A stretch of DNA of 64,000 bases, taken from assembly GCA_023667345.1 (NCBI GenBank), contig JAMPAF010000001.1, forward strand, positions 119,873-183,872, written 5' to 3'. The translations under genes and the position numbers were made by a program. Origin of the DNA: Clostridiales bacterium (GTDB lineage: Bacteria; Bacillota; Clostridia; Christensenellales; Borkfalkiaceae). Of this stretch, positions 6,964 through 14,463 are shown piece by piece (the stretch's first letter is position 1; each line of letters begins with the position of its first letter). Under the pieces are notes generated by a model. It did not search any database, had not been told where the DNA came from, and saw only the letters and a program-made list of their open reading frames with translations.

Positions 6964-9753
6964 ATGGGTTTTAGCGAAATTGCAAAAAAATGGATGAAGC
7001 TTTCAAAGCGAATCCTCATCATCGGTATCTGTGTAGCGGTTGCAATCTGCATTGCAATGTTTACTATTTTGGGCGTTTCGATGACCAAAGAGAGCAACGC
7101 GACCATGAACGAAATGGGCGAAATGGTTATGCAGGGCGTGGGCGAACAGTCGGTTGAACGCTATAACGGCATTATAGAACAGCGTATTATGGTTGCCGAA
7201 GGTTTGCGCGATGTTTGGCTGAGAGAGGACCAGACGGAAATAGACGAAGAAGCCATGATAAGGGCGATAGGCATACACGATTACACTTTTGTGGGTTACG
7301 TAGACAATATCAGCGAGGACTGCACAAGCGGTAAGTTCGTTTTTCTCAATTATAAACATAAAGAGAAAGACGCCGACACTGAGACGGGGACAGAAACGAA
7401 GTATACGGAGTATAAAGAGGGAGAGGCAACAATCAGTCCTTATAACTCGAAAGACTTCTTCACCTCTATCAAAGAAGACACAGAACATACCGTTATCAGA
7501 GGAGACAAAGAGTATACCGTTAAAGGCGTAAGCAAAGTTGCGTTGGCGTCTATAACCGTGAACGGTGAAACTGAACCTCTCGAGGACAAACTGATGCTTA
7601 TAGGCATGCCCATCCCCCAAGAGGTAAAAGCCGCCAATCCCGCCGCGGCGCAGCACGACGCCTACCTTTTGGGCATTACGAACGACACCATCGTGGATAT
7701 GATAAGGGACGACAACGACAGCGAAACTACTACCAACGTGCAGATTTACAACACCCATATTATCAATAGCGACGGCGTTGTTATAATATGCGGCGGTGCC
7801 GAAAACGAAAAACACAAAGATTATTCGGATGTTATCGAAGAATTCGGTATGAGTTCGGGCGGCGCAACGTCTCTTTTCAATACTCTTACTACGGAAATGA
7901 AGGCAATGAACTACGCCGGGTATTACTCGGCGGTAATAAGCGGCGGAAACGCGCGCAGACATATTTACTGCCAAAAGCTTGATAAGACCGAATGGTTTTT
8001 GGTTACCGTTATGGACTACGCAAGCCTTGACGGCATAGTAAGCCATTTAAGCAGCAAATGGACGACCTTTACAATCGTATCGTGCGTGGTTATACTTGCG
8101 CTTATGGTAGCGCTCTTCGGCGTTTACGCCTTCCTGAACCGCCGCACTCTGCAACAGCTTGACGAGGCGAGAGAGATTGCCGAGGACGCAAGCAAGGCGA
8201 AGAGCGAGTTCCTCTCCAACATGAGCCACGATATCCGCACCCCCATGAACGCAATCGTGGGCATGACGGCAATCGCGACGGCAAATATCGACGACAAAGA
8301 GCAGGTTTCCGACTGCCTTAAAAAGATATCCCTCTCATCCCGCCACCTCTTGGGGCTCATAAACGACGTTTTGGATATGAGCAAGATTGAGAGCGGCAAG
8401 ATGACCTTGAATATGGAGCAGATTTCTTTAAGCGAGGTGATAGAGGGCATATCCACCATAATTCAGCCGCAGATTAAAATAAAGAAGCAGAAGTTCGATA
8501 TTTACGTACACGACATACTTGCCGAAAACGTTTACTGCGACAGCGTGCGTTTAAATCAGGTTTTATTAAACCTCGTTTCCAACGCATACAAATTCACCCC
8601 CGAAGAGGGCAAAATAGAGCTCGCTATTCATCAGGAGCAATCGCCGCTCGGCGAAGCCTACGTGCGCACCCACATAACCGTGCAGGACAACGGCATAGGC
8701 ATGAGCGAGGAGTTCCAGAAAAAGATTTTCGAATCGTTCACCCGCGAAGACAAGGCGCGCGTTAACAGAACCGAGGGCACGGGCTTGGGTATGTCGATTA
8801 CCAAATATATAATCGACTCCATGCACGGCTCGATTGACGTGAAGAGCAAGCAGGGCGAGGGCTCCACCTTCCACATTACTCTCGATTTGGAAAAGGCGGA
8901 CATTGCCGAAGTTGATATGATTCTGCCCGAATGGAAAATGCTCGTCGTCGACGACGACCAGATGCTGTGCGATACGACGGTCGCTTCGCTTGCATCTATC
9001 GGCGTTAAGGCGGAATCGGCTCTCGACGGCGAAACGGCTATTAAAATGGCGGTTAAGGCGCACTCCGAAAACAAGAGCTACGACATAATTTTGCTTGACT
9101 GGAAGCTGCCCGGCATTGACGGCATAGAAACGGCTAAACGCCTGAATAAAAAGTTCGGCAAGGATATCCCCATTCTCTTGATTTCCGCATACGACTGGAC
9201 GGAGATAGAGGAAGAGGCGCGCGCGGCGGGCATAAGCGGGTTTATCGCAAAGCCCCTCTTCAAGTCCACCCTCTTCTACGGACTGAGGCAGTTCTCCGAT
9301 ATAAATAAGGGCGAACCCGTAGAATTCGAGCAGAAGAAAAAGCCTATGGACATTACGGGCAAGCGCATACTCGTCGCCGAGGACAACGATTTGAACTGGG
9401 AGATTGCCGAGCTGCTTTTATCGAGCGCGGGGCTGGAAGTCGAGCACGCCGAAAACGGGCAGATTTGCGTTGACAAGCTGCTTGCCAACAAGCCCGGCTA
9501 TTACGACGCGATTTTAATGGATATCCGTATGCCGGTTATGAACGGCTTCGAAGCGACGACGGTTATCCGCGGGCTGAATAAAAAGGCGTACAGCAGAATT
9601 CCCATTATTGCAATGACGGCGGACGCGTTTACCGAGGATATGCAAAAGTGCCTTGAATGCGGCATGAACGCGCACATAGCAAAGCCCATCGACCTCGACG
9701 TCGTTAAGGCGACTTTGGCAAAATTCATAGCCGAAAACGAAGCAAAAAAATAA
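6964..9753 (+). CDS. Membrane hybrid sensor histidine kinase with two receiver domains
   Basis: 929 residues. A membrane segment at about 17-39 and another at about 370-392 enclose a ~330-residue extracytoplasmic sensor. Next comes a HisKA domain with the phospho-acceptor in MSHDIRTPMNA (His422), then a HATPase_c domain with N, G1 and G2 boxes (LVSNAYKFTPEEG, DNGIGMS, GTGLGMS). Two receiver domains follow: the first with LLDWKLPG (Asp712), the second with LMDIRMPV (Asp853). No histidine phosphotransfer domain or DNA-binding output is visible, and no response regulator is encoded next to it. The phosphate must therefore go to a separate phosphotransfer protein, or signalling ends in the receivers. 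The sensor matches no ligand-binding family I can name with confidence. The gene is monocistronic between a promoter and a hairpin terminator. Confidence 0.93.
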   Translation: MGFSEIAKKWMKLSKRILIIGICVAVAICIAMFTILGVSMTKESNATMNEMGEMVMQGVGEQSVERYNGIIEQRIMVAEGLRDVWLREDQTEIDEEAMIRAIGIHDYTFVGYVDNISEDCTSGKFVFLNYKHKEKDADTETGTETKYTEYKEGEATISPYNSKDFFTSIKEDTEHTVIRGDKEYTVKGVSKVALASITVNGETEPLEDKLMLIGMPIPQEVKAANPAAAQHDAYLLGITNDTIVDMIRDDNDSETTTNVQIYNTHIINSDGVVIICGGAENEKHKDYSDVIEEFGMSSGGATSLFNTLTTEMKAMNYAGYYSAVISGGNARRHIYCQKLDKTEWFLVTVMDYASLDGIVSHLSSKWTTFTIVSCVVILALMVALFGVYAFLNRRTLQQLDEAREIAEDASKAKSEFLSNMSHDIRTPMNAIVGMTAIATANIDDKEQVSDCLKKISLSSRHLLGLINDVLDMSKIESGKMTLNMEQISLSEVIEGISTIIQPQIKIKKQKFDIYVHDILAENVYCDSVRLNQVLLNLVSNAYKFTPEEGKIELAIHQEQSPLGEAYVRTHITVQDNGIGMSEEFQKKIFESFTREDKARVNRTEGTGLGMSITKYIIDSMHGSIDVKSKQGEGSTFHITLDLEKADIAEVDMILPEWKMLVVDDDQMLCDTTVASLASIGVKAESALDGETAIKMAVKAHSENKSYDIILLDWKLPGIDGIETAKRLNKKFGKDIPILLISAYDWTEIEEEARAAGISGFIAKPLFKSTLFYGLRQFSDINKGEPVEFEQKKKPMDITGKRILVAEDNDLNWEIAELLLSSAGLEVEHAENGQICVDKLLANKPGYYDAILMDIRMPVMNGFEATTVIRGLNKKAYSRIPIIAMTADAFTEDMQKCLECGMNAHIAKPIDLDVVKATLAKFIAENEAKK

Positions 9754-9770
9754 GGTTGAAAGTTGAAAAG

Positions 9771-9801
9771 AGCGGCGCGGGCATTAAATGCCCGCGCCGC
9801 T
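9771..9801. terminator. Strong hairpin after the hybrid kinase
   Basis: Perfect 14-bp arms (AGCGGCGCGGGCAT and its complement) around a three-base loop. There is no long T-run on the plus side, but the position 17 bases after the stop codon suggests a transcription stop or mRNA 3' end. An almost identical GC-rich stem occurs at 10612-10637. A second, weaker stem (ACGCGCAAA at 9840-9848 with 9866-9874) follows. Confidence 0.6.
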
Positions 9802-9922
9802 ATATCGTATAGACGCCATAAAAAATGTGACTGAGCTAAACGCGCAAACTATATGTATTCCTGATTTTGCGCGTACCTCAGAATAAATAATAAGGTCTTA
9901 TCAGGCGCCGCGATACCGTAAT

Positions 9923-10393
9923 TTATACTTCCCACCCCTCTATAACGCTTATAACCGTTTTCTTCCTTTTACAGGCGTACTCGCAAGCGGTATAAGCCCC
10001 GCCGCAATGAGTAATTACGCCCGCAACGATAAAGTCTGCTTTGTCGACAATCAGCTTGTTTGTTTCGATAATCGCAAGCTTATCCGGCACCCGCCTTTCC
10101 AGAAGATAAACGCTGTCGTCGAAATATTTCGGCAATTTAAAGGCGCGGTCGGGGTCGTCGGATATGTAGGGAATATAAGATAAAGCCATAGTGCTTTTTA
10201 TTTGCGGATAACGCACTTTAAGCCCGTGCACCAACTCACTGCAATATACGTCGAAATCGCCGCGAAAACCCGAGTAAAATTGCGTAACGCCTTTATTCTC
10301 TATAAGGTCGCAAATCACGTTTAAAAGCTTTTCTCCGTACTGTCCGACGTTCATATGACGGTGACCGAAAAAAGCGCACGATTTTGTTGACAT
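9923..10393 (-). CDS. SLOG-fold (DUF1273/YpsA-like) protein
   Basis: 156 residues from the preferred ATG at 10393. It begins STKSCAFFGHRH, followed by helical segments, a YSGFRGDFDVY loop and IVAGVITHCGGAYTACEYAC near the end. The GHR motif after the first strand and the Gly-rich turn before the last helix are features of the SLOG superfamily (DprA/YpsA-type Rossmann-like folds), which bind nucleotide-derived ligands. Some members are predicted sensors in stress or defence systems. The frame stays open further upstream, but that extra part overlaps the leader hairpins and would be an artefact. The ribosome site GGGAG is buried in the hairpin directly before the ATG, so expression is probably switched at the RNA level. 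A second, distinct SLOG protein lies at 49039. Confidence 0.75.
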   Translation of the reverse strand: MSTKSCAFFGHRHMNVGQYGEKLLNVICDLIENKGVTQFYSGFRGDFDVYCSELVHGLKVRYPQIKSTMALSYIPYISDDPDRAFKLPKYFDDSVYLLERRVPDKLAIIETNKLIVDKADFIVAGVITHCGGAYTACEYACKRKKTVISVIEGWEV

Positions 10394-10398
10394 AAAAA

Positions 10399-10562
10399 GA
10401 TGCCGCTCCCTTGCGAGAACGGCACCGTAGAATATACCGTTTCGCAGATTAGTCGCCAAACCAATTAAATACTACCATAAAGGGAATATATGCGAATATT
10501 ACGGTATAGTACTACCGAAAATATTTCCCTTTATAATAAAAAAATATTTAATTGATTTGGCG
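10399..10562 (-). promoter_or_regulatory. Structured 5' leader of the SLOG gene: 109-nt hairpin plus terminator that hides the ribosome site
   Basis: On the minus strand the RNA begins at the outer arm (10545-10562), which pairs with 10454-10471 with one mismatch (18 bp). An inner stem pairs ATATTTCCCTTTAT (10521-10534) with 10477-10489, and a small CGGTA...TACCG stem caps it. It is followed by GGTGCCGTTCTC-GCAA-GGGAGCGGCATC (10426-10399), a 12-bp stem with a GCAA tetraloop and five U directly before the ATG. GGGAG in the right arm is the only ribosome site. Such a fold could stop transcription or block translation. The layout matches the LRR gene leader at 886-1045. Confidence 0.65.
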
Positions 10563-10568
10563 ATTTTT

Positions 10569-10597
10569 ATTTTAGCAGACAATAAAAAATATGTCAA
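10569..10597 (-). promoter_or_regulatory. Sigma-A promoter of the SLOG gene
   Basis: TTGACA (10592-10597) with 17 bases to TAAAAT (10569-10574), and TGC upstream of the -10. The predicted start coincides with the first base of the 109-nt hairpin. Confidence 0.8.
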
Positions 10598-10611
10598 TAA
10601 AAAAAACGTGT

Positions 10612-10637
10612 GGCGCGGGCTTAAAAAAGCCCGCGCC
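10612..10637 (-). terminator. GC-rich hairpin with T-run, upstream of the SLOG promoter
   Basis: GGCGCGGGCTT pairs with AAGCCCGCGCC. On the minus strand eight T follow after ACACG. It would stop leftward transcription coming from the repeat region before the SLOG promoter. Confidence 0.6.
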
Positions 10638-10644
10638 GCTATTC

Positions 10645-11640
10645 ACATTATTATAACCTTCCCCTTAGGGGGAAAGCACGATTGAGGTCAACGTGTTTTT
10701 TAAATGCTCTTCGTCCTCATTATAACCTTCCCCTTAGGGGGAAGGTGGCATTTTCGAGGTACGAGAAAATGCCGAATGAGGGGTTGGCAAGTAAAAACCG
10801 ACTAACCCCTCATCCGTCACAACCTTAACGGTTGCGACACCTTCCCCCTAAGGGGAAGGTCAAATTTCGGAAGGTAATTTTCTGATAATTTTACCTCATT
10901 AACTTACCCGTATTTTTGTCATTTCGCCCCGCCTTTCGGCGGCACGTAGTAGGGATATGAGAGCCGCTGAAAGCGGGCGCCCCACCGCAGAGCGGTGGCA
11001 CGTAGTATTGACCGAGAGAATCCCCTCGTAGTAAAACGTGAAAAATTGGGAAGCGCACCATTGCAGACTACGTAATTCTGGATTGCCACAGCGCGCAGGC
11101 GCGCTTCGCAATGACGTCATACCCCAAACGGCGACAAGTAGGAAGCAGACTTCCGTCATTCTGAACGCAGTGAAGAATCTAGGCGTAAGCCGCATGAGAG
11201 TATCGCCTTAAAAAACGTCGTAATGCGGCAAAGTTAGTTTTGCGCGAAACTTTTACACATTACAATAAACACAAGATTGCGGTGCAGAGCGTCTTGCTTT
11301 CCCCTTTCGTAAAGGGACGAGTAACGCATTTCTCAAAACAACCATTGCTCTGGTTGTTTTGGCGTTGCGAGATGAGCAAACGCATATGTCCCGCGTTTGC
11401 GGTGCCCGAAACGGCTGCTTTCCTTGCAGCCGTTGAGAAGAGTACCTCGAAGGTGACGATAGAGGTTACGCCATAGGAAATGCTTCAACCTCTTCCGTCT
11501 GCTACGCAGACACCTTCCCCTTCAAAGGGGAAGGCATGATTGAGGTAAACGTGTTTTTTAAATGCTCTTCGCCCGCAATACGACCTTCCCCCTAGGGGGA
11601 AGGTCGTATTGCGGTATAATTAAAATACGAAAGTAAATTC
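10645..11640. repeat. Largest repeat cluster; about 1 kb without a credible gene
   Basis: Several dispersed modules lie in a row. A CCTTCCCCTTAGGGGGAAGG...AACCCCTCATCCGTC inverted pair (about 10730-10862) recurs at 63100-63235. A CATTTCGCCCCGCC...CACGTAGTA segment leads into a GGATTGCCACAGCGCGC...GCAATGACGTC module (11085-11120). An 11290-11480 segment is the inverted copy of 52860-52990 (words GTTTGCGGTGCCCGAAACGG and GTTGTTTTGGCGTTGCGAGA). Finally a CAACCTCTTCCGTCTGCTAC element runs to 11627. Open frames here are products of the repeats. Confidence 0.75.
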
Positions 11641-11643
11641 GGT

Positions 11644-12498
11644 TTACTGCGGTTTTTTTCCGAAAAAGGCGACGCCGATTGCGCCCGCCCCTATGTGCGT
11701 GCCGATTGTACTGCCTATCATATATGCGGGCAGAGCGTCCGTTTCGTCCGCCCAAAGCTCGCGGCTGTCCTCCACGTAACTTTTAAGCTTGCTGTCGTCC
11801 GCGCCCGACCACATTACGCCGTGCGGCATCGAAAAATCCACTCCCTTTTCCTTTATGAGTCTGGTTAAAAGATTGCCGCTCTTTTTCGCGCCGATTGCCT
11901 TGCCCAAAAGCCTGACCTCGCCCTCGATTATGCCGATAACCGGCTTTATCGAAAGCATTTCGCCCGCAAACGCCGTAAGCGGCGATATGCGCCCGCCCTT
12001 TTTTAAATACACGAGCGTATCGAGCACCGCAAGCACGTTTATTCTGCCCTTTTCGGCGTTGAGTTTTTCGGCGATTTCCCGCGCGTTTAAGCCCTCTTTT
12101 GCAAGCCGAAGAGCGTATTGACACAGAAGTTTTTCGCCCGTGCTCGCGTTTAAACTGTCAACCGCGAACACCTTGCCGCCGAACTTTTCCGCCGCGCATT
12201 CGGCGTTTTTAAACGTGCCAGAAAGCCTTGACGAGATTGTTATGCACACCACCTCGTCGCCGCTTTCCGTAAGCTTTTTAAAGACCTCTTCAAACTCCGC
12301 GGGGTTAATCTGGCTCGTTTGCGGCAGATTTTCGCATTGTGAAAGCTTTTCGAAAAACCGCTCCCGCGTGATATTTACGCCGTCCAAAAACTCCTCGTCG
12401 CCGAACCGTATTTTAATAGGAATGAGCTGCGCGCCCATCTCCGCCGCTTCCGCCGCGCTTATATCGGAAGCCGAATCGAATAAAATTTTAACCGCCAT
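11644..12498 (-). CDS. DegV family fatty-acid-binding protein
   Basis: 284 residues. It starts with VKILFDSASDIS, the conserved DegV opening. It continues with an SRLSGTFKNAECAAEKF helix around the fatty-acid carboxylate pocket, then FAVDSLNAS, VLDTLVYLKKGGRIS and KPVIGIIEGEV, and ends with IGSTIGTHIGAGAIGVAFFG. In characterised members (FakB) the protein holds a fatty acid and presents it to the kinase FakA, which makes acyl-phosphate for phospholipid synthesis. No kinase gene is adjacent. The ATG sits one base after the stop of the MarR gene, so they form one operon. That pairing suggests the MarR protein senses lipid supply, much as FabT does; this is inference. Confidence 0.9.
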   Translation of the reverse strand: MAVKILFDSASDISAAEAAEMGAQLIPIKIRFGDEEFLDGVNITRERFFEKLSQCENLPQTSQINPAEFEEVFKKLTESGDEVVCITISSRLSGTFKNAECAAEKFGGKVFAVDSLNASTGEKLLCQYALRLAKEGLNAREIAEKLNAEKGRINVLAVLDTLVYLKKGGRISPLTAFAGEMLSIKPVIGIIEGEVRLLGKAIGAKKSGNLLTRLIKEKGVDFSMPHGVMWSGADDSKLKSYVEDSRELWADETDALPAYMIGSTIGTHIGAGAIGVAFFGKKPQ

Positions 12499-12499
12499 T

Positions 12500-12943
12500 T
12501 CAGTCCTCGCCGCCGCAAATGCGTTGCAGATTGTCGGAAATGGTTTCGAGGCAGTCGTAAAATATCTCTCTTCGTTCCTCGCTCACGTCATTGCTGACCT
12601 CGCGCAGAACGTCGTCTATTTTCTCCGCAATTGCCTTGCCCGTCTCCTCGCCCTTTTCAGTGAGCGTTATGGGGCTCTTGTACTTCTTCGCCGCCGCCGT
12701 GCCGCAGGTTAAATACCCCTCGCGCGAGAGCAAATCTATCGCCCGCGAAACCGCCGCCTTGTCCTCTTCGCACACGTCGCACAGCTCGCGCGCAGTGAGC
12801 GCCTTCCCCTCTTTATACAGGTAATAAAGGCAGGATACGTGCGTGCTCATAAGCCCGAATTGCGACATTGCCTCGTGCTTTATGCGGTGAATGTTGCGCA
12901 CTATTCTGTTGATTAACACCGTAAATTTGTTATATCTGTCCAT
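12500..12943 (-). CDS. MarR family transcriptional regulator
   Basis: 147 residues from the ATG at 12943. A winged helix-turn-helix is visible: LMSTHVSCLYYLYKEGK, then LTARELCDVCEEDKAAVSRA as the recognition helix, and a beta-wing around YLTCGTAAAKKYKSPITLTE. Flanking helices would form the dimer interface. The frame is open 22 codons further upstream but those would overlap the promoter and operator, and the ATG has AAGG ten bases before it. A perfect palindrome lies between promoter and start, the expected site for self-repression. It is co-transcribed with the DegV gene. The ligand is unknown; a fatty acid or acyl-phosphate is a reasonable guess from the partner only. Confidence 0.85.
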   Translation of the reverse strand: MDRYNKFTVLINRIVRNIHRIKHEAMSQFGLMSTHVSCLYYLYKEGKALTARELCDVCEEDKAAVSRAIDLLSREGYLTCGTAAAKKYKSPITLTEKGEETGKAIAEKIDDVLREVSNDVSEERREIFYDCLETISDNLQRICGGED

Positions 12944-12952
12944 AAAAAAACA

Positions 12953-13006
12953 CCTTGTTGATTTGTCAACAAGGTATATTTTAACGGTGTTTTTTCGATT
13001 TGTCAA
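12953..13006 (-). promoter_or_regulatory. Promoter and palindromic operator of the MarR-DegV operon
   Basis: TTGACA (13001-13006), 17 bases, TAAAAT (12978-12983), then the palindrome CCTTGTTGA-CAAA-TCAACAAGG (12953-12974) at the transcription start. The half site TTGTTGAC occurs again over the -35. The palindrome followed by a run of seven T also looks like a terminator stem, and its right arm carries the ribosome site AAGG. It could therefore act as DNA operator, RNA hairpin or both. Confidence 0.75.
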
Positions 13007-13039
13007 CAAAATTGCGCCTGTAAAACGAGGTAGCGCATA

Positions 13040-13366
13040 CTAATTTGCAAAAACAATTACCTCAAAAAGGTCGATTTGGCAAATCTGACTGTAAAATATC
13101 AAATCGTCGAGCTGAGGGCGGCTTTTGCAGTTTTCCCAGTTGACAATCATACTCTCGGAAACGTTGAAAACCTTTGCAAGCTCGGCTTGCGAAATGCTCT
13201 GGTCCATATCGAATTTGCAGGCGGCGCAATCGCCGTGGCACTCCCCTTTGTCGTAGTTGAGCGCACTGCAAACGTAGCGGCGCAAATTCAGATTATTGCG
13301 GCGCAAAAGCTTTAAATTCTTTGCGGTGTTTTCCCAATCAATAATTTTACGTTCGATTTTTTCCAT
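13040..13366 (-). CDS. Small helix-turn-helix protein with a cysteine cluster
   Basis: 108 residues. The N-terminal half contains CSALNYDKGECHGDCAACKF, four cysteines with His that could hold Zn or an iron-sulfur cluster. The C-terminal half is a Cro/C1-type helix-turn-helix: SQAELAKVFNVSESMIVNWE followed by RPQLDDLIFYSQI. I do not recognise a named family. It lies downstream of parB in the same direction, but 146 bases away with DnaA-box-like sequences in between, so it probably has its own promoter. The cysteine cluster suggests response to redox state or metal, which is inference. Confidence 0.7.
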   Translation of the reverse strand: MEKIERKIIDWENTAKNLKLLRRNNLNLRRYVCSALNYDKGECHGDCAACKFDMDQSISQAELAKVFNVSESMIVNWENCKSRPQLDDLIFYSQICQIDLFEVIVFAN

Positions 13367-13382
13367 ATCTTATCTTACTTTA

Positions 13383-13443
13383 TCTACTTTTAAACAGCCC
13401 GTCGACAGCAGGTTATCAACCGTGTTGATAACTTTGTGCATAA
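13383..13443. other. Group of DnaA-box-like 9-mers next to parB
   Basis: TTATCAACC, TGTTGATAA (reverse of TTATCAACA) and TGTGCATAA (reverse of TTATGCACA, a perfect consensus DnaA box, 13435-13443) lie within 40 bases. This may bind DnaA as an auxiliary or titration site. It is too small to be the origin itself. Confidence 0.45.
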
Positions 13444-13480
13444 ATTTATGTTTTGCAATTGTTAGCCCGTTTTTCAACCT

Positions 13481-13519
13481 AAGCAATTAAAGGACCTGGC
13501 GGTGACGACACGTCACTGC
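13481..13519 (-). repeat. Stop-codon-linked hairpin element after parB
   Basis: A few bases after the parB stop the minus strand reads AGTGACG-TGT-CGTCACC followed by the conserved tail CCAGGTCCTTTAATTGC. The same arrangement of stem, TGT/ACA loop and CTTTAATTGC-like tail follows ypeB, jag and the gene at 55789. It may serve as an mRNA 3' end. Confidence 0.6.
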
Positions 13520-14445
13520 TTATCTATGATATCCAAAATTTCCGAAATGCGGTCCAAATCGTCGCGCGAGTAGTAGTCGATATAAATTCTGCCCTTCTGG
13601 TCGTTGCCGATGAGGCTGACCTTCGTGCGGAAGGCAAAGCGCATGCGCTCCACCAGATTTTTAAGCTCGATTGACGCAAGCGCACGCTTTTTCTTCTTCT
13701 TTTCTTCCAAAAGCTCGGGCGACATATTGTATGCGCGCACCTTTTTTTCAAGCTCGCGCACGGACATACCGCTCTTTAACGCGTCGGACGCGAACGTGTA
13801 CTGGTCCTCTGCGGCAAGCGGCACGAGCGTCCTTGCGTGACCCGCCGAAAGCTTGCCCTCCGCCACCATCTGCATAACGTCGGGCGTGAGCGATAACAGC
13901 CTTAATGTGTTCGCGATTGCGGGGCGCGACTTGCCGATACGCTCGGCAAGCTCGTCCTGCGTGAGCTTGTAGTCGACCATTAGCTGCTTCATTGCCGCCG
14001 CGGCTTCGATGGGGTTTAAGTCCTCTCGCTGTAAGTTTTCGATGAGCGAGATTTCCTTTATCTCCCTCTCGGTGTAATTGCGGATAATTACGGGGATTGT
14101 GGAAAGCCCCGCAAGCTTGGTCGCGCGGTAGCGGCGTTCGCCCGCGATTATCATATACCTGCCGCTACGGTCGTCGTTGACGACGATGGGCATTATAACG
14201 CCGTGTTTTTTAATGGAATCGGCAAGTTCCCTTAAAGCCTGCTCATCGAAATTTTTTCTCGGCTGATTGGGGTTGGGATAGATTTTCGAAAGCGGCATTT
14301 CCTGCGCGTTCGCCCTCTCTTCCTCGGTGTATGTAAACATTTCGCGTCTGCCGCCGGCGTAAGTCTGCTCGAACGCGTCGACGGTATCCCCCATCAGGTC
14401 GGCAAACGACTTTCCCAAACCTCTGCTCTCGTTATTCTTTGCCAT
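13513..14445 (-). CDS. parB: Chromosome partitioning protein ParB (Spo0J)
   Basis: 310 residues. The N-terminal CTP-binding ParB domain shows PLSKIYPNPNQPRKNF and YMIIAGERRYRATKLAGL (the GERRxR box needed for CTP binding and clamp formation). The central helix-turn-helix TQDELAERIGKSRPAIANTL reads parS, and the C-terminal part would dimerise. ParB loads on parS, slides as a CTP-dependent clamp and with ParA and SMC arranges the origin region; in spore formers it also acts on sporulation entry. Three parS-like sites lie 1.8-4.3 kb away. A GGAGAG ribosome site precedes the ATG. The gene ends the ftsH-parA-unknown-parB series. Confidence 0.95.
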   Translation of the reverse strand: MAKNNESRGLGKSFADLMGDTVDAFEQTYAGGRREMFTYTEEERANAQEMPLSKIYPNPNQPRKNFDEQALRELADSIKKHGVIMPIVVNDDRSGRYMIIAGERRYRATKLAGLSTIPVIIRNYTEREIKEISLIENLQREDLNPIEAAAAMKQLMVDYKLTQDELAERIGKSRPAIANTLRLLSLTPDVMQMVAEGKLSAGHARTLVPLAAEDQYTFASDALKSGMSVRELEKKVRAYNMSPELLEEKKKKKRALASIELKNLVERMRFAFRTKVSLIGNDQKGRIYIDYYSRDDLDRISEILDIIDKQ

Positions 14446-14463
14446 AATTCTCTCTCCTTAATT

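Noticed and set aside
10899-11195. Open frame of about 100 codons on the minus strand
   Set aside because: It lies wholly inside dispersed repeats (GGATTGCC...GCAATGAC module), and similar frames appear in other copies, so it reflects repeat composition.
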